Positions 12,332 through 22,699 of a DNA stretch of 64,000 nt are shown in pieces (position 1 is the stretch's first letter; each line of letters starts with the position of its first letter). The notes below the pieces were generated by a model. The model was not told the DNA's origin. It was given only the letters and a program-made list of their open reading frames with translations, and made no database searches. A program made the position numbers and the translations under genes. This stretch comes from Fusarium oxysporum f. sp. lycopersici 4287 (lineage: Eukaryota > Ascomycota > Sordariomycetes > Hypocreales > Nectriaceae), in assembly GCF_000149955.1 (NCBI RefSeq), contig NC_030995.1, positions 558,001 to 622,000 of the forward strand, given 5' to 3'.

Positions 12332-13927
12332 ATGGCCACGGTATGAATACAAGACGTCGAGAATCATCATGAAGGTTCGCCCCTTCTCGGAAGCGACGCG
12401 GAGACAATCAACATACCGCCCCAGCGAAAGCGACGCATCATCCAGCTCCTCTGCGCATTTGCATTTACACTGATGCTTGCTGATGGACTCCAGGCCGCCG
12501 GACTGCTCCAGATCTACGAGTCGGCAATCTGCGACGATTATTACAAGACCAATTACTTAGAAGTCTCAAAGTATGATCGTTGCCGGATTCAGCCTGTACA
12601 GAAAGAGCTCGTGTTTGTGCGTGGCTTCCAGCAGCTGGTACCTCTAATACCAGGCCTATAGGTTGTGTACTGTACCCTATGGCCTGCTAGCGGAGCGCAC
12701 CGGCAGAAGACGAGTGTTAATTCTTAGTGGCACTGCAATTTTTGCTTCCCTTGCTTGGGTCATGGCTATGTGTTACTGGCGGTTCGCTCCAATCCGCTGG
12801 GTCTTGTTTTCGGGTGTCTTCCTCTTTATCGGAGGTGGTGACGCTGTAGCCTCCAGCGTGGTGCATGCCATGGTCACCGACGTGACTGACCGAGCCGAAC
12901 GTGCGTAGATATTCTTGTATCTTCATGCAGCTGATGTGATCTCAGGCTTCTTTGGCCCTGCCATCAGTGCCCCATTGATGGAGAAGGGACATTCTTGGAC
13001 GGTGTTGGTACTGGCTGAGATTATAATCTTTTCAGTGACCTTCATTCTGCCACTGTTCATCCCAGAAACACTGCACCTCCGAAACAAGAACTTGGGTAGC
13101 GCATCTCCGCCTACGATCCAACCATCGACTGATTCACTATCCCAACAGCCCGAATGGTCGGCCTTTGCCAGCAGGATGAGGCATGTGCCCCGACGGGTTT
13201 CTAACATATTGGCGCCTCTCGTCAGCATCTTGACATCAAACCGATAATGCCTCTTGCTACTTGCCGTCCTCGCACTCCAGACCTCTGCCCGAGAGCTTTT
13301 CATTGTCATAGGTCTATATACTCCAAGGCGAGATATTCTCTTTCGTATGCTTGTGGTAAGATTCTTCTGTCTCTGTTCCAGGGTGCTCAATGGCTGCTGG
13401 TTCTCATCCTTCTGCCCCTTCTGACTCGCCTAATCGCTAAGCCGCGAGGCTGGGCTGACTGGGCACGAGACCGTCGGTATGTCATCTCTCCCATTTCATT
13501 GACATCCTTTGGTGTTCTGGTGATAGGTTTTGCACCGGCTTTGGCAATCGAGGCTAGTGGACTCATCGTCGTCGCACTTGGCAGCTGCACGACTGGGCTG
13601 TTGATGAGTTTGCTGGGCGGTGTGGTGCGACCCAATGAGTTAAGTACTGTCTACAGTGCCGCACTCACGCTCAGCATGGTATCACGGAGCGTGGCTGCTC
13701 CCGTTATGAGTGCTCTGTTGGTGAAGGGCATAGAGCTTGGTCGGGTATAGATGGGCCTACCATTCGTGCTCATGGCGGCGATGATGACTGCCGTTACTGC
13801 GGCGAGCGGGTTCATCAGTCCAGGAAAGGTTGATCGCGAGTCCGTCGGTCAAGAGCAGGGCTTTGAGTACGATCTAGTTAATCAACGGATATGTATACCA
13901 GGCGAGATGATATTAGGAATCATGTAG
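12332..13927 (+). pseudogene. MFS transporter pseudogene
   Basis: A former 12-helix major facilitator protein. The old start is probably ATG at 12332, followed by TGA at codon 5. The reading then runs through PPQRKRRIIQLLCAFAFTLM and ESAICDDYYKTNYL to FVRGFQQLVPLIPGL, where TAG (about 12659) and a frame change occur. It resumes at 12663 with the motif-A segment VPYGLLAERTGRRRVLI. Further breaks are TAG at 12906 inside ERA-IFLYLHAADVISGF, TAA at about 13245, a frame change near 13315 before ARYSLSYACGKILLSLFQGA, and TAG at 13748 before MGLPFVLMAAMMT. The native stop is probably 13927. The breaks are spread over the whole length and cannot be introns. Three of the four in-frame stops can arise by C-to-T or G-to-A change from CAG, CAA or TGG, which fits RIP. 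The family is secure, the substrate unknown. Confidence 0.8.
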
Positions 13928-14139
13928 AGCATCAATTGAACTAATCTTTGGGAGCAACACTCGATCTCCACTTAGTATCCAGACCTTGAGACTAGCTATC
14001 TGATAACTGTCTGCATACGCCGCAAACGATAGTGACTTCGTTCGGCCATACGCGACCGATTGTCAGTTCCCTCAATCATAAAATTTGTCGAGAGCTCTCC
14101 TGCTCGCCGAAATCGACAGCCATGGCCTAATTTACCACA

Positions 14140-14775
14140 CGGCCTTGATGATATGCCTGTGCCTCGTCGTTCTGCCATCTTTGCATCAACTTGTGTTGAT
14201 GTCCGGCCCTCGCGAACCTGCGTCTTTCCGCAGTTGTCATCCCCCTATGCCAAAGTCGGTGCACAGCCACGGTAACGTCCAGGGTCACGTTCAGGGTATG
14301 AACCCGGAGAGCCGAGGCTTGGTCGAGGATGGCCTGTCAAAGAGGGACATGGCGCGCAGGTGCCTTAGAGGAGGACTGCCTCGGGGTGTCAGAAGACTTC
14401 AGACCTTGAATTAGAGGACGGGACGAAAAGCGCTTAGACTGGCTAGTCAAAGAATCTCCTAAACTTACTCTAAATTACCCTAAAATGGTCTAAGCATTTG
14501 AGGCATATATAACTGTCGTCTACCGTTTTTCGCCAGACTGGACAGGGGGTTCATTCTAACCTGGGATAGCCATGATAAACAGGTTATGTAGTACGTCCCT
14601 CTGTAGACTACTTACTTACCCAGGTAAGATAAGGTGAGTTAAGTTAAGGAAGAAGCTACGGCTACCTCCAGGTTATCTTGTATGTAGAAATCATATCCGA
14701 ATATATCTCATTGTGCAAGAGCACACTCTCTCAATGTCCTTCTGCAAATCTCTCTAAGCGCTTCAGGAACTTACC
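14140..14775. repeat. Dispersed repeat family A, copy 1
   Basis: Two blocks match the region at 20725-21325 in the same order and orientation. One block includes tttgcatcaacttgtgttga (about 14180) against ctctgcatcaacttatgttga. The other includes ctgggatagccatgataa (about 14562) and caagagcacactc (about 14698). The copies are clearly diverged, mostly by transitions. No open frame of element size remains in this copy. The element type is unknown. Confidence 0.6.
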
Positions 14776-15734
14776 CAGACTTTGGTACATTGGTCGCTTG
14801 ACAAATAAATTCTCGTCCTTCATCACAGTCGAAGTGCCGAGGCATCATCTATTCAACAAATCTTATCAGTGGTCTCTCATGACGTATCTGTGGCTAGTTT
14901 CTCAGGTCAGAATTGCTTTGGGTTTGAGGAAATATTAGGGCTATGGCTTGTCCAAAGACTAATTTTTCCAATCGTTATGCTACATTGATGTCAATCAGTG
15001 CCGCTGCAAATACCTGCCTTCCAACTTTAACCTTAGAACGTATGCCAACATGTTAAGGGTTTTGAAGAAACATTAATACAGTGGCTACGGCTGAAAGACA
15101 ACTTGACCTGTATAAGCTTATAAACCTAGAGTCAAAAGGCCTGCAAGATCACTCATGACGAAGCAGTTCTAACACAATATCAAGGCGACATATGTTGAAA
15201 GAAAGGCTTTATTTCACATAAAAGATTATTATGGAGAGTGCCATCAACAAAGGCTACTCTCTGTTTAAGATTCAGGCTTATTACTAGATATTTATCTTCC
15301 CGAGTAAGGCACACGATGCAAGAATCATCTATTAGATCTATTAACTTAAAATAATACTCTTATAAATACAGTTTAGGCAGTATACTAACTGCCTACATAG
15401 TTACCTAAGATAAGCTTTTTAGCCTATTTAATAATTAAATCTAATATTTAAAGAGAACTCTAAATATATTCCCTAAGGGATAAAAAGGCTATCTCCGGTC
15501 CCCTATTATGGCTTCCACTTAACATTAAAAACACTTCTTAAGAGGAAAGGTTAAATGGGCGAAGGTTTCGAGGAAAACACATATATGGTGGCTGTGTTGT
15601 TATTAGAGGAAAGGTTAAATCAAGGTTAGGGAATATTGAGTCACAAGGTGGCAAAAGATCAGCCATAACAAAGTTATTCCAACACAATGGTTTATCTTCC
15701 CACCAAGGCTCAACACCAGAAATGACGCACCCGG
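14776..15734. other. AT-rich non-coding stretch
   Basis: The stretch is strongly AT-rich, especially 15.29-15.50 kb, with many TA steps. It contains one half of repeat pair B (15296-15360). No gene is seen. The composition fits a RIP-mutated relic. Confidence 0.5.
15296..15360. repeat. Dispersed repeat family B, AT-rich copy
   Basis: It aligns with 19672-19735. Both contain cgag(g)taaggcaca followed by gcaag and atca, and the differences are mostly C/T or G/A, with T and A on this side. It looks like the RIP-mutated sister of the other copy. Confidence 0.5.

Positions 15735-15763
<29 letters not shown>
15735..15763. repeat. Homopolymer A tract
   Basis: A run of 29 A, 117 bp before the start codon of the F-box-like gene. 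Confidence 0.9.
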
Positions 15764-15765
<2 letters not shown>

Positions 15766-15879
15766 ATAGTCTCAGGCTTTCTCAAATTCAGATCGAGTAT
15801 AAATATCCTTGAAAAACTCCTCTTCTCTTCCTTTTCAGTCTCCGCGCTACCGCAGACCACCGATTTGAGAACAACAAAG

Positions 15880-17138
15880 ATGGCGCTCGCAATAACAGAC
15901 CCTTTCAACAGATTACCGCCAGAGCTGCGCCTCCGGGTTCTTATATCGAGCCACTACAAATTATCAACATCACGCATAATCGAAGCCTCTCCAATTATGC
16001 TTCAACAATATCTCGCACACAAGAAGTATATCGTGCGACAAGTGCTTGCGGCCGAACTTGACGCGCAGATGATCCAAGATGCCATGGGATTACCTTGTTT
16101 CGAAGGTCACAGCCTACGCGTGCACACTTTCGAGCTTGGTCCAAGTCCGACCTGCCCAATCCTCTCAAAGAAATTGATGACCACCTGGTAGGTGAACTGG
16201 ACAAGTTGTATCGTCAAATTCTTCTTTTGGGCGAGGACTATATCACCAAAGCCACCGCTTCCTTGGCCCCACAGGCATATCTTTGTTTGCCGCAAGTCCG
16301 GCAGCCATCAATTGAAGGACATATTATGTTCAAAGGCGCAAAGGTGGCACCACGATTTGATTCCGACAAACTCACATTCTCGGAAAGGAAAAGGTTTTTC
16401 AAAGCATTTCTGACGTACGAGCTACTACGCAAGGCCGGTTATTCCATTCGTATTCCCAGGAAGCTACGGAAACGTAAGGTCAGCAATGCAGAGTATGAAG
16501 CTGTCGGGTGTGTCCACAGCTACGTCTGTTCTCTGTACGGGGCGATGCTCGCTCAATGCAACGATGCTGATCTCTCAACCGCTTCGGCGGCTCCTCCACT
16601 TAGAACTGACACGTTCTCCCCCATTCCCGATGCCGTTTATTTTGCCGCAAATCCATGCACTCCTAACATACGTTTGTTTACCGACAGCTATGGCCATGAC
16701 ATTGGGGCCAGTTTCTCAACACTTGGACTTGATCGGCTCACCGATTTCCTTCGCTACGATATGGCTAAGCCAGAGGAAAGAAAAACCCTCTACAAGCAAC
16801 TCAAACATGTCTGGGAGTTTGAAGAGCCCTCTGACTCTGACGCATGGGACAAGAGCTCTCGTCCCTTACTCAAGTCCAAGCCGAAATACAAAAACGGCGA
16901 CGAATCATCTATGTACAAGCAACTTTCTTTGCATCCCGGTGAGAAACTCCGTTACAGGGTGGGTCAGCAACGTGCTTGGGTGTTCTTTGACAACGACCGT
17001 TTCTATCCCCAAGAGAGCCCTGAACGACCGAATTTCCCATCGGAAAGGTCCCTTGCGGAGAAGTCGTTCAACCAAACTTTTTCTATTAACGACTGGTTTC
17101 ATAGCCTGAAAAATGCGAGAATTTTACAACGCGGCTAG
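15880..17138 (+). pseudogene. F-box-like protein gene with one frame break
   Basis: The ATG at 15880 gives an N-terminus DPFNRLPPELRLRVLISSHY, followed by SPIMLQQYLAHKKYIVRQVL. This is typical of Fusarium F-box-like proteins whose first helix is followed by a conserved PIMLQQY segment. That frame stops at 16191. The long downstream frame (to 17138) reads RSQPTRAHFRAWSKSDLPNP and then KEIDDHLVGELDKLYRQ, and is the natural continuation. One extra base between about 16092 and 16098 (in ACCTTG) would join them into a protein of about 419 residues. Everything downstream is open, ending SINDWFHSLKNARILQRG. It is either a recent pseudogene or an assembly indel. No substrate is known. Confidence 0.6.
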
Positions 17139-18144
17139 TGTTGGTATGACGAGCATAATCGTAGTGATGGTTCAATCGCCCTCACTCCCTCCCAATGGTG
17201 GGCATGACTATGCACTCAGTAGAGTGGTAAGTCAGTTCTGGTAGGTAATAATAATAATTTAAGATATTTAGCAGGATATAATGTTTGGACGCTGGTGATT
17301 TGCTGTAATAGAATTATGTATATAAATATAAAATAGAGAATTGTTAGTATTATTAGGCTAGATATTATTCCTATAAGACCTTTAGTATTAATCTATAAGC
17401 TAAAAGAGGGAGAGATGCTTTATGCTTTACTTGGCTAATAAGAATAAAACCCAAGCTATTAGGTAGCTACTCGGGGCAGCATTTATGTCATAGAAATTAG
17501 TCAGGCATTATAGTATCCTATCCAAATTGTAAGCTAGATGTGTTATCTGCAGTCATGTCCTATGGCTAAGGGCTTATATCACCACACAGAATTTAGTGAC
17601 TTAATATTTTTAGACCTTTATTAGGTTAACCATTTATCGCACTAATACAGCCAATTTATGCAGACGCTGTCCAAAATCTTTGATATGCTGGCTCATGACC
17701 TATGTTTTACATAGGAGGGCAAGAGTTAAATATATCTATTCGAATTATTCTCTCCCTGATCCAACGTCATCATTGGCTAATGTTCCACTTCTCATTTCAG
17801 AATTGAGGTCCGCGGCAATACCATTGGTGTGCATAAATCCCTCTATCCGACCACTCACTCAAGGCCTGGTATAACGATTAAGCGAATTGCATAGTTCGGT
17901 TGCAGTGTGGCTTCCAAAGTGAACCTGAAAAGACTGTGTCATTCTGTGACGCTCCACAGTCTCTTCATAGTTTGCCGGTCCTCGTTGACCTTTCGAAGGA
18001 TCCAGTAAAATGACCGTGGTGCAAGATCAGGTATCCTGAGTTATTCTGATTGTAGTCGAGTCTGGGGGGAATTTTCTGTCCTAATCCGCGTGTGTAGTAT
18101 GAATGAAACTTTCCTGTAGCCTAACAATGGTCATTGAGAGTGTT
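17139..18144. other. AT-rich non-coding stretch
   Basis: From about 17240 to 17660 the sequence is very AT-rich with many TA steps and no coding frame. From 17.7 kb it returns to average composition, still with no gene that I can support. Confidence 0.45.
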
Positions 18145-18795
18145 CTAGGCCGCGTTGTGTTGTATAGTAGCCGTAGCCGACCAGGACCAGTCATCATGAT
18201 ACTGGTGATGGCTAGGCAACGTGGATGCTTTATGCCAAGCTCTAATGCCGGGGAACGCTAAATCCAAATCCGCAAGAGTGGCATGCCTTGTTACTTTCAG
18301 TGTGTTTTTGTGCACATACATGACTGCCATTCCACAGGATCCACCTGCCAGGATGATCGTATCTCACTGATAAGAGTATGCAGTGATTAATGGAGGAAGT
18401 TGGTTGACATAGGCGACAGCGATGACAAAGAAGTGGCTGTGATCGATATTGACAATGAGGTACACAATATGAGTGGGCATTACACACGACTCTGTTGGTG
18501 GCACCGATAAGACGGTCAAGTGATCAGACAATGGCAGCTTCGTGACGATTTGGGGTCTCATGCCATCTTAAAGCCGACACCCGTAAACTTGTCGACGGCT
18601 TCCCAGCACAACTTGGGCAATGCCCTGCGGGTCGAAGAGATTGTATTTCGACACTATGCCGCAAAGGCGAGTAGCTTTAAGGTCTGGAAGAGGTGATTTC
18701 CTCAAAGCAATTCCAGAATGTGATGAATTATTGCTATAAATGGACGAGCATCCACTCAAGAAACACCAGCGTCTGGCGGGGAGTGGGAGGACCAT
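18145..18795 (-). pseudogene. Decayed minus-strand frame, family unknown
   Basis: Three successive open pieces (18795-18568, 18561-18364, 18330-18145) share one reading frame and are separated only by the stops TAA (18568-18570) and TGA (18364-18366). Read through, they form about 217 codons, starting MVLPLPARRWCFLSG, with THIVYLIVNIDHSHFFVIAV in the middle and LAFPGIRAWHKASTL near the end. Both stops could come from CAA and CGA by C-to-T change. I do not recognise the product. Confidence 0.4.
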
Positions 18796-19375
18796 GCCTC
18801 AGCTGATATGCACAGCGTTGAAGGGCAGAGTCCTCATAACGCTTTAGTAAGCGGTCTTCTCCCAATGATAGGGACGAATTTGCGCCTTCGAAATGGTACT
18901 GTGCCTATCTTGCGCTATTGCGTGGGTAGTTGATATGCTGCCTGAAGTGTGGTTTTGAGAAGTGCTGTTTCAAGTCGATATAGCTGACAGCTGACGCTTG
19001 CATCGCGCTCTTTATCTCTAGATGGCAGTGGAGAGCGAACCTTCAATTGACGAATCTTTCAGGTGTTATAGAGTGGTACTAAGCTAGGGACGCCTAGTCT
19101 TCGGCATTTGTTGGTATGTGGATTATCTTTGGTAATATGGTTAAGCGTCTCATGTGAGGCTGATCTGCTTGGAGTGAGGAGACTCATGATGTTCTAGTAG
19201 AATGCCAAATCATTGGGCAATGACAGCCAGTCCCAAGAGGTGCATTCTTCTTGATGCTTTACTTCGAAGTACCACTTTAAGAGAGATCCTAGTACTCGAA
19301 GATTCTAAGAATCGGAATTTGATACTTGGGAATCCTGTGGATTAATGGTAAAATAGTCTGGTAGCTTGGTAGCTA

Positions 19376-19462
19376 TGATCTTGATGATCTTGATGGTTTT
19401 GGTGTTTGATTGTCTTGATATTTGATGGTCTTGGTGTTTGGTGGTCTTGAAGTTTGATGACC
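19376..19462. repeat. Degenerate minisatellite
   Basis: Imperfect tandem units built on cttgatggttttggtgtttg and variants (gat, ggt and tct triplet blocks) fill about 87 bp. Read on the minus strand they give a spurious HQ/TK-rich frame. Confidence 0.7.
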
Positions 19463-19671
19463 CTTGCGATGATCTGGGAGCTCAGCTGTCTGGTTGTGGC
19501 CGATAAAGAGTGAATGGTACTGGTTTGAATCTTGCGTACTTGGGCCATTCTGTGGATTCAAGGCCTTTCTTTGTGTTGAGACCTGAAATCGAAAGGTTTG
19601 AGCTGTCCGCCTTGCGATGTTGTCATGCATGAAACTGCTTTATGGTTGAATGGATAGATAGCATATCGAGG

Positions 19672-19735
19672 TAAGGCACAGAACGCAAGCATCAGTTGCT
19701 AGGTCCATCAATTCAGAATAACTCTGTCAAAGCAC
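19672..19735. repeat. Dispersed repeat family B, GC-richer copy
   Basis: Partner of 15296-15360. This copy keeps C and G at positions where the other has T and A. Confidence 0.5.
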
Positions 19736-19888
19736 ACTTCAGGGGATATCGCATCAGCCGTTCCATATATATCAGGTCGAGTTCGTCTTGGCCTCCTTGA
19801 AATAAAGGAGTTGATCGTCGACACTACGTAGAAGTGCGAACTCATCGTCGACGTTTGACTTGGTCGTTGCCATCGATCCAGGTGTTAA

Positions 19889-20262
19889 GGGAGCCGTCCA
19901 TCAGCGGGCCTCGAGACCTTTAAACACTGGATGCGACCTAGTCACGTGGGTTTTGTACGTTTTCCTTCGCAGTATGTTACGAGTGATCTTTTCCTCGGGT
20001 TCCTTGCGTTGTCCTTCGCCTCGTGACATCCTCTAAAATTCGTCTCGGAAGGGAGCCGTCCATCGGCGGGCCTCAAGACCTTGAGAGATCAAAAATTGTC
20101 GGAATAGTCATGGGTTCCTTGCGTTTTCCTTCGCTTACTTGACCGGATCGTAGTGATGAACCGAGTTTTAAAAAGGGAGCCGTCCACAGGCGGGCCTCAA
20201 GACCTTGAAAGAACAAGGTCACCAGTCGATCGAGTCAAGGGTTCCTTACGTTTTCCTTCGTG
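19889..20262. repeat. Three-copy 85-bp repeat
   Basis: Three units begin at 19889, 20051 and 20175. Each opens with gggagccgtcca, continues gcgggcctcaagacctt (small variation) and ends with a ttccttgcgttttccttcg-type block about 65 bp later. A fourth, isolated end block is at about 20000-20018. The spacers between units differ, so this is not a simple tandem array. It may be part of a transposable element or a subtelomere-like repeat. Confidence 0.75.
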
Positions 20263-20287
20263 TAAGTAAAAATACAACACCCACTTG

Positions 20288-20347
20288 TGGCCTAGTGGGT
20301 GACGCGGTGACAGCGTATCTCCAACACCACCAGTCGGGTCGAGCCTC
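20288..20347 (+). other. tRNA-like segment with internal Pol III-type boxes
   Basis: TGGCCTAGTGG at 20288-20298 fits the tRNA A-box consensus, and GGGTCGAGCCT at 20336-20346 resembles a B box. Their spacing (48 bp) is close to that in tRNA genes. I could not fold a proper acceptor stem, so this is not called a tRNA. A tRNA-derived SINE or chance are both possible. Confidence 0.3.
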
Positions 20348-20557
20348 TAGAGAGAAGGGGACCACAGCTCAGCTATCTCCACCTAATGGATAGCGGCACG
20401 ACGTGCCAACCGAGCGTATCCTTCGTGCTGCCTTCGGGATCTAAGGGTAAAATACCCCCACTCCCACTTGTCGAGAAGGGCAGCGTGCTTCTCTGCTTGC
20501 CTATGGCAATATTAGCTTCCATGTTCTTTCGAAGAACATATTCATTCCGTCAAGGAC

Positions 20558-20986
20558 TTACTCGATAGCATAGCGGGCTGTCTCTTCGGCAACACCAGCC
20601 AGATCCTTGCGCTCCAGCAATGGGAGCGTCCCCTTTCTCAAAAAGTCGGGCAACCACTTCAAGTGACACCGCGGTTTCCGAATAGGGTTCGGGGCATTGT
20701 GGACAAATTTCCCGACCATTTCCCGGTATGCCTTTGCCTCGGCATTCTGGCATCTCTGCATCAACTTATGTTGACGCCGGCCCAACCTGAACCTGCCTTT
20801 CTCCTTGATTGTCATCCCCCTACGCCCACGCCGGTATACAGCCGGGGTGGTGATCAGGGTTCGGACCCTGAGAGCATCAGCTCGCTCTCGGATATCCCGT
20901 CGGCGAGCGAGAAGAGGCGCGTGTGCCTCGATGCTAGGGGGTTGGAGCCCCATGGCAGCCAGGTGGGCTCGTTCGGAGGCGTTCAT
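20558..20986 (-). CDS. Unknown open frame inside repeat family A copy 2
   Basis: A 142-codon minus-strand frame from ATG at 20986 to a stop at 20558. It is basic and arginine-rich, with REMVGKFVHNAPNPIRKPRC and LRKGTLPLLERKDLAGVAEE. Part of it lies in sequence repeated at about 14.2 kb, where the frame is destroyed. It may be a remnant of a transposon protein. No family is recognised. Confidence 0.35.
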   Translation of the reverse strand: MNASERAHLAAMGLQPPSIEAHAPLLARRRDIRERADALRVRTLITTPAVYRRGRRGMTIKEKGRFRLGRRQHKLMQRCQNAEAKAYREMVGKFVHNAPNPIRKPRCHLKWLPDFLRKGTLPLLERKDLAGVAEETARYAIE

Positions 20987-21325
20987 GGTGGTATTATCGA
21001 TATTCTATCGATAAGGAGATATTACTAATTATCGAATAATTAATTCAATAATAAACCCCAAGGAAAAAAGCTGACGATGTCGATGTTGATGATGATGATG
21101 AAAGAGAACTACATTCTATCCTGGGATAGCCATGATAAGTTCGTCATGCCGTACCTGCCTCAAGTACTGGGTATTGTAGATTATTTCCGACCCAGTTAAG
21201 GTTAGGTAGTCAAGCAGCTGCGGCTACTTCCAAGTTGTCTTGTGGGTGGAAAGGGTGTTCCGTAGTTTCCCATCTTACAAGAGCACACTCCTCCCTAAGT
21301 TGTCTAAACATCTCTCCAGGGACCT
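20725..21325. repeat. Dispersed repeat family A, copy 2
   Basis: The less mutated partner of 14140-14775. It contains ctctgcatcaacttatgttga (about 20751), cctgggatagccatgataag (about 21120) and caagagcacactcc (about 21278). A short GAT microsatellite lies at 21075-21101. Confidence 0.6.
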
Positions 21326-22699
21326 ATCAAGTTCCGTGTGGTAAAATGAGCTCTCAGACACAGGTCTCAATTTCAAATAATATATATAGCTCATAACTTC
21401 GACGTTATAACTTATATCATAATGCCTAGCTGATTGCCATGGCTTAAGTATTAATACACAGGAAACGTAGATAATTACTCTTTCCACTGGCTTCAGGAGA
21501 TATAACAAGCTCTACTGCATCGGTCGGGGGTAATCAGAAGCCCATGGTGGTATTGAGTTTATGAGTCGGTCATTGGGTTAGCAAACACCATAGGAGTATT
21601 AAGTCAGAAGTAGGCGGAAGGCCAATCAGAACAAAGTACTTTTAACAATGACCAACTCCTATCTGCTTTTAAACAAGTCCCAATCCTGCTGTCGAGAAGT
21701 ATGCATCAAATCTGAAAATTCTATTTAGCCTCCAGAATTAATCAGAGGTACATTATAAAAGGCCAATAAGAAGACGTGGTGGATAAATTGAGGTTTTGGC
21801 ACACCAACAGAGAACTCAAGTTTGTTTGTTTGTTTGTATATTTTTCGTCTGGGTGGCTGTAACGAAGCCAGATCTCCTACTGGAGCAAAAGACGTGCTGA
21901 GCTAGCTAGGTACAGGGAAACCCCGCTTCCTTCACCATCCAGCATACCAATGGCACAAAAGGTGCTGTATTTCTCAAGCCCGTCACCCGTCAGCGGGTTC
22001 GGGGGCAATCTACTGTCGAGCTTTTTCCACCGACCAGAATTCTCTCACGCATCACTACATCTGCTGACGCAGTCCACAATCTCCAGTAACCAAGTTGTAG
22101 CTCGTAGTCGACTGTCGTGGCGGCAGGGAAAAACCTTGGGAAGGAATCAGAGGCCGGCGGTGCGGCTTGCCTTCAAAGGGGAAAAACCCATCGCAATCGG
22201 CGTCGTTGATCGGGAGGATGTCGCTACCGATGCCACGGGCACCGTCCTCCGATATCTAAGGCGTTCTGGTTCTGAGGTGCCGCCATTAGATCCGACAAAG
22301 GTGTTGTCAGAGAAGGTGAACTCTCCAAAATTCCTTCTCTGAAAACTGCTGTTAGGGAGCCGATGGCGTCCCCGCAGTATTGTGTGGCCGAGTAGCCCGT
22401 AGAAAATCCCGCTCCTAACAGTGCACTAACAGTGCGTGCCAAGAAAGAATTTTTACAGGGGAGAGTTGACAGAGAACTCAAGAGTCTCACCAACAGACCG
22501 TTATAGGGTAGGTAAGCCACAATAGAGGTCCCGACCCACACATCCAACTTGCATTTAACCTTCCAACCAGCTTTCCCAACCCCCTCCTCAATGTTAGGCT
22601 GATATCTCGCAACAACCTAAGGCGATGCCTGATCGGCATTTAAACTTGGCATCGCAGGACCCTGTCAGCTAACGCTAGTTGCTTTTAGCCTGACCCGAT
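21326..22699. other. Intergenic region, no gene supported
   Basis: It has a TTTG microsatellite at about 21822-21837 and a 130-codon plus-strand frame at 21950-22342 without family resemblance. The last few hundred bases are the promoter of the Zn2Cys6 gene. Confidence 0.35.

Larger units (their letters stand above)
18796..19888. other. Non-coding stretch with repeats
   Basis: No gene is supported. It holds the TTGATGGTCTTGG-type minisatellite (19376-19462) and one half of repeat pair B (19672-19735). Confidence 0.4.

Noticed and set aside
19342..19630. Two minus-strand frames rich in His, Gln, Thr and Lys
   Set aside because: They arise from the minisatellite at 19376-19462.
20288..20347. 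A functional tRNA gene
   Set aside because: The A and B boxes are plausible, but no acceptor stem or anticodon arm could be placed.
21950..22342. 130-codon plus-strand frame
   Set aside because: It has no family resemblance, no splice context and mixed composition, so it is probably chance.
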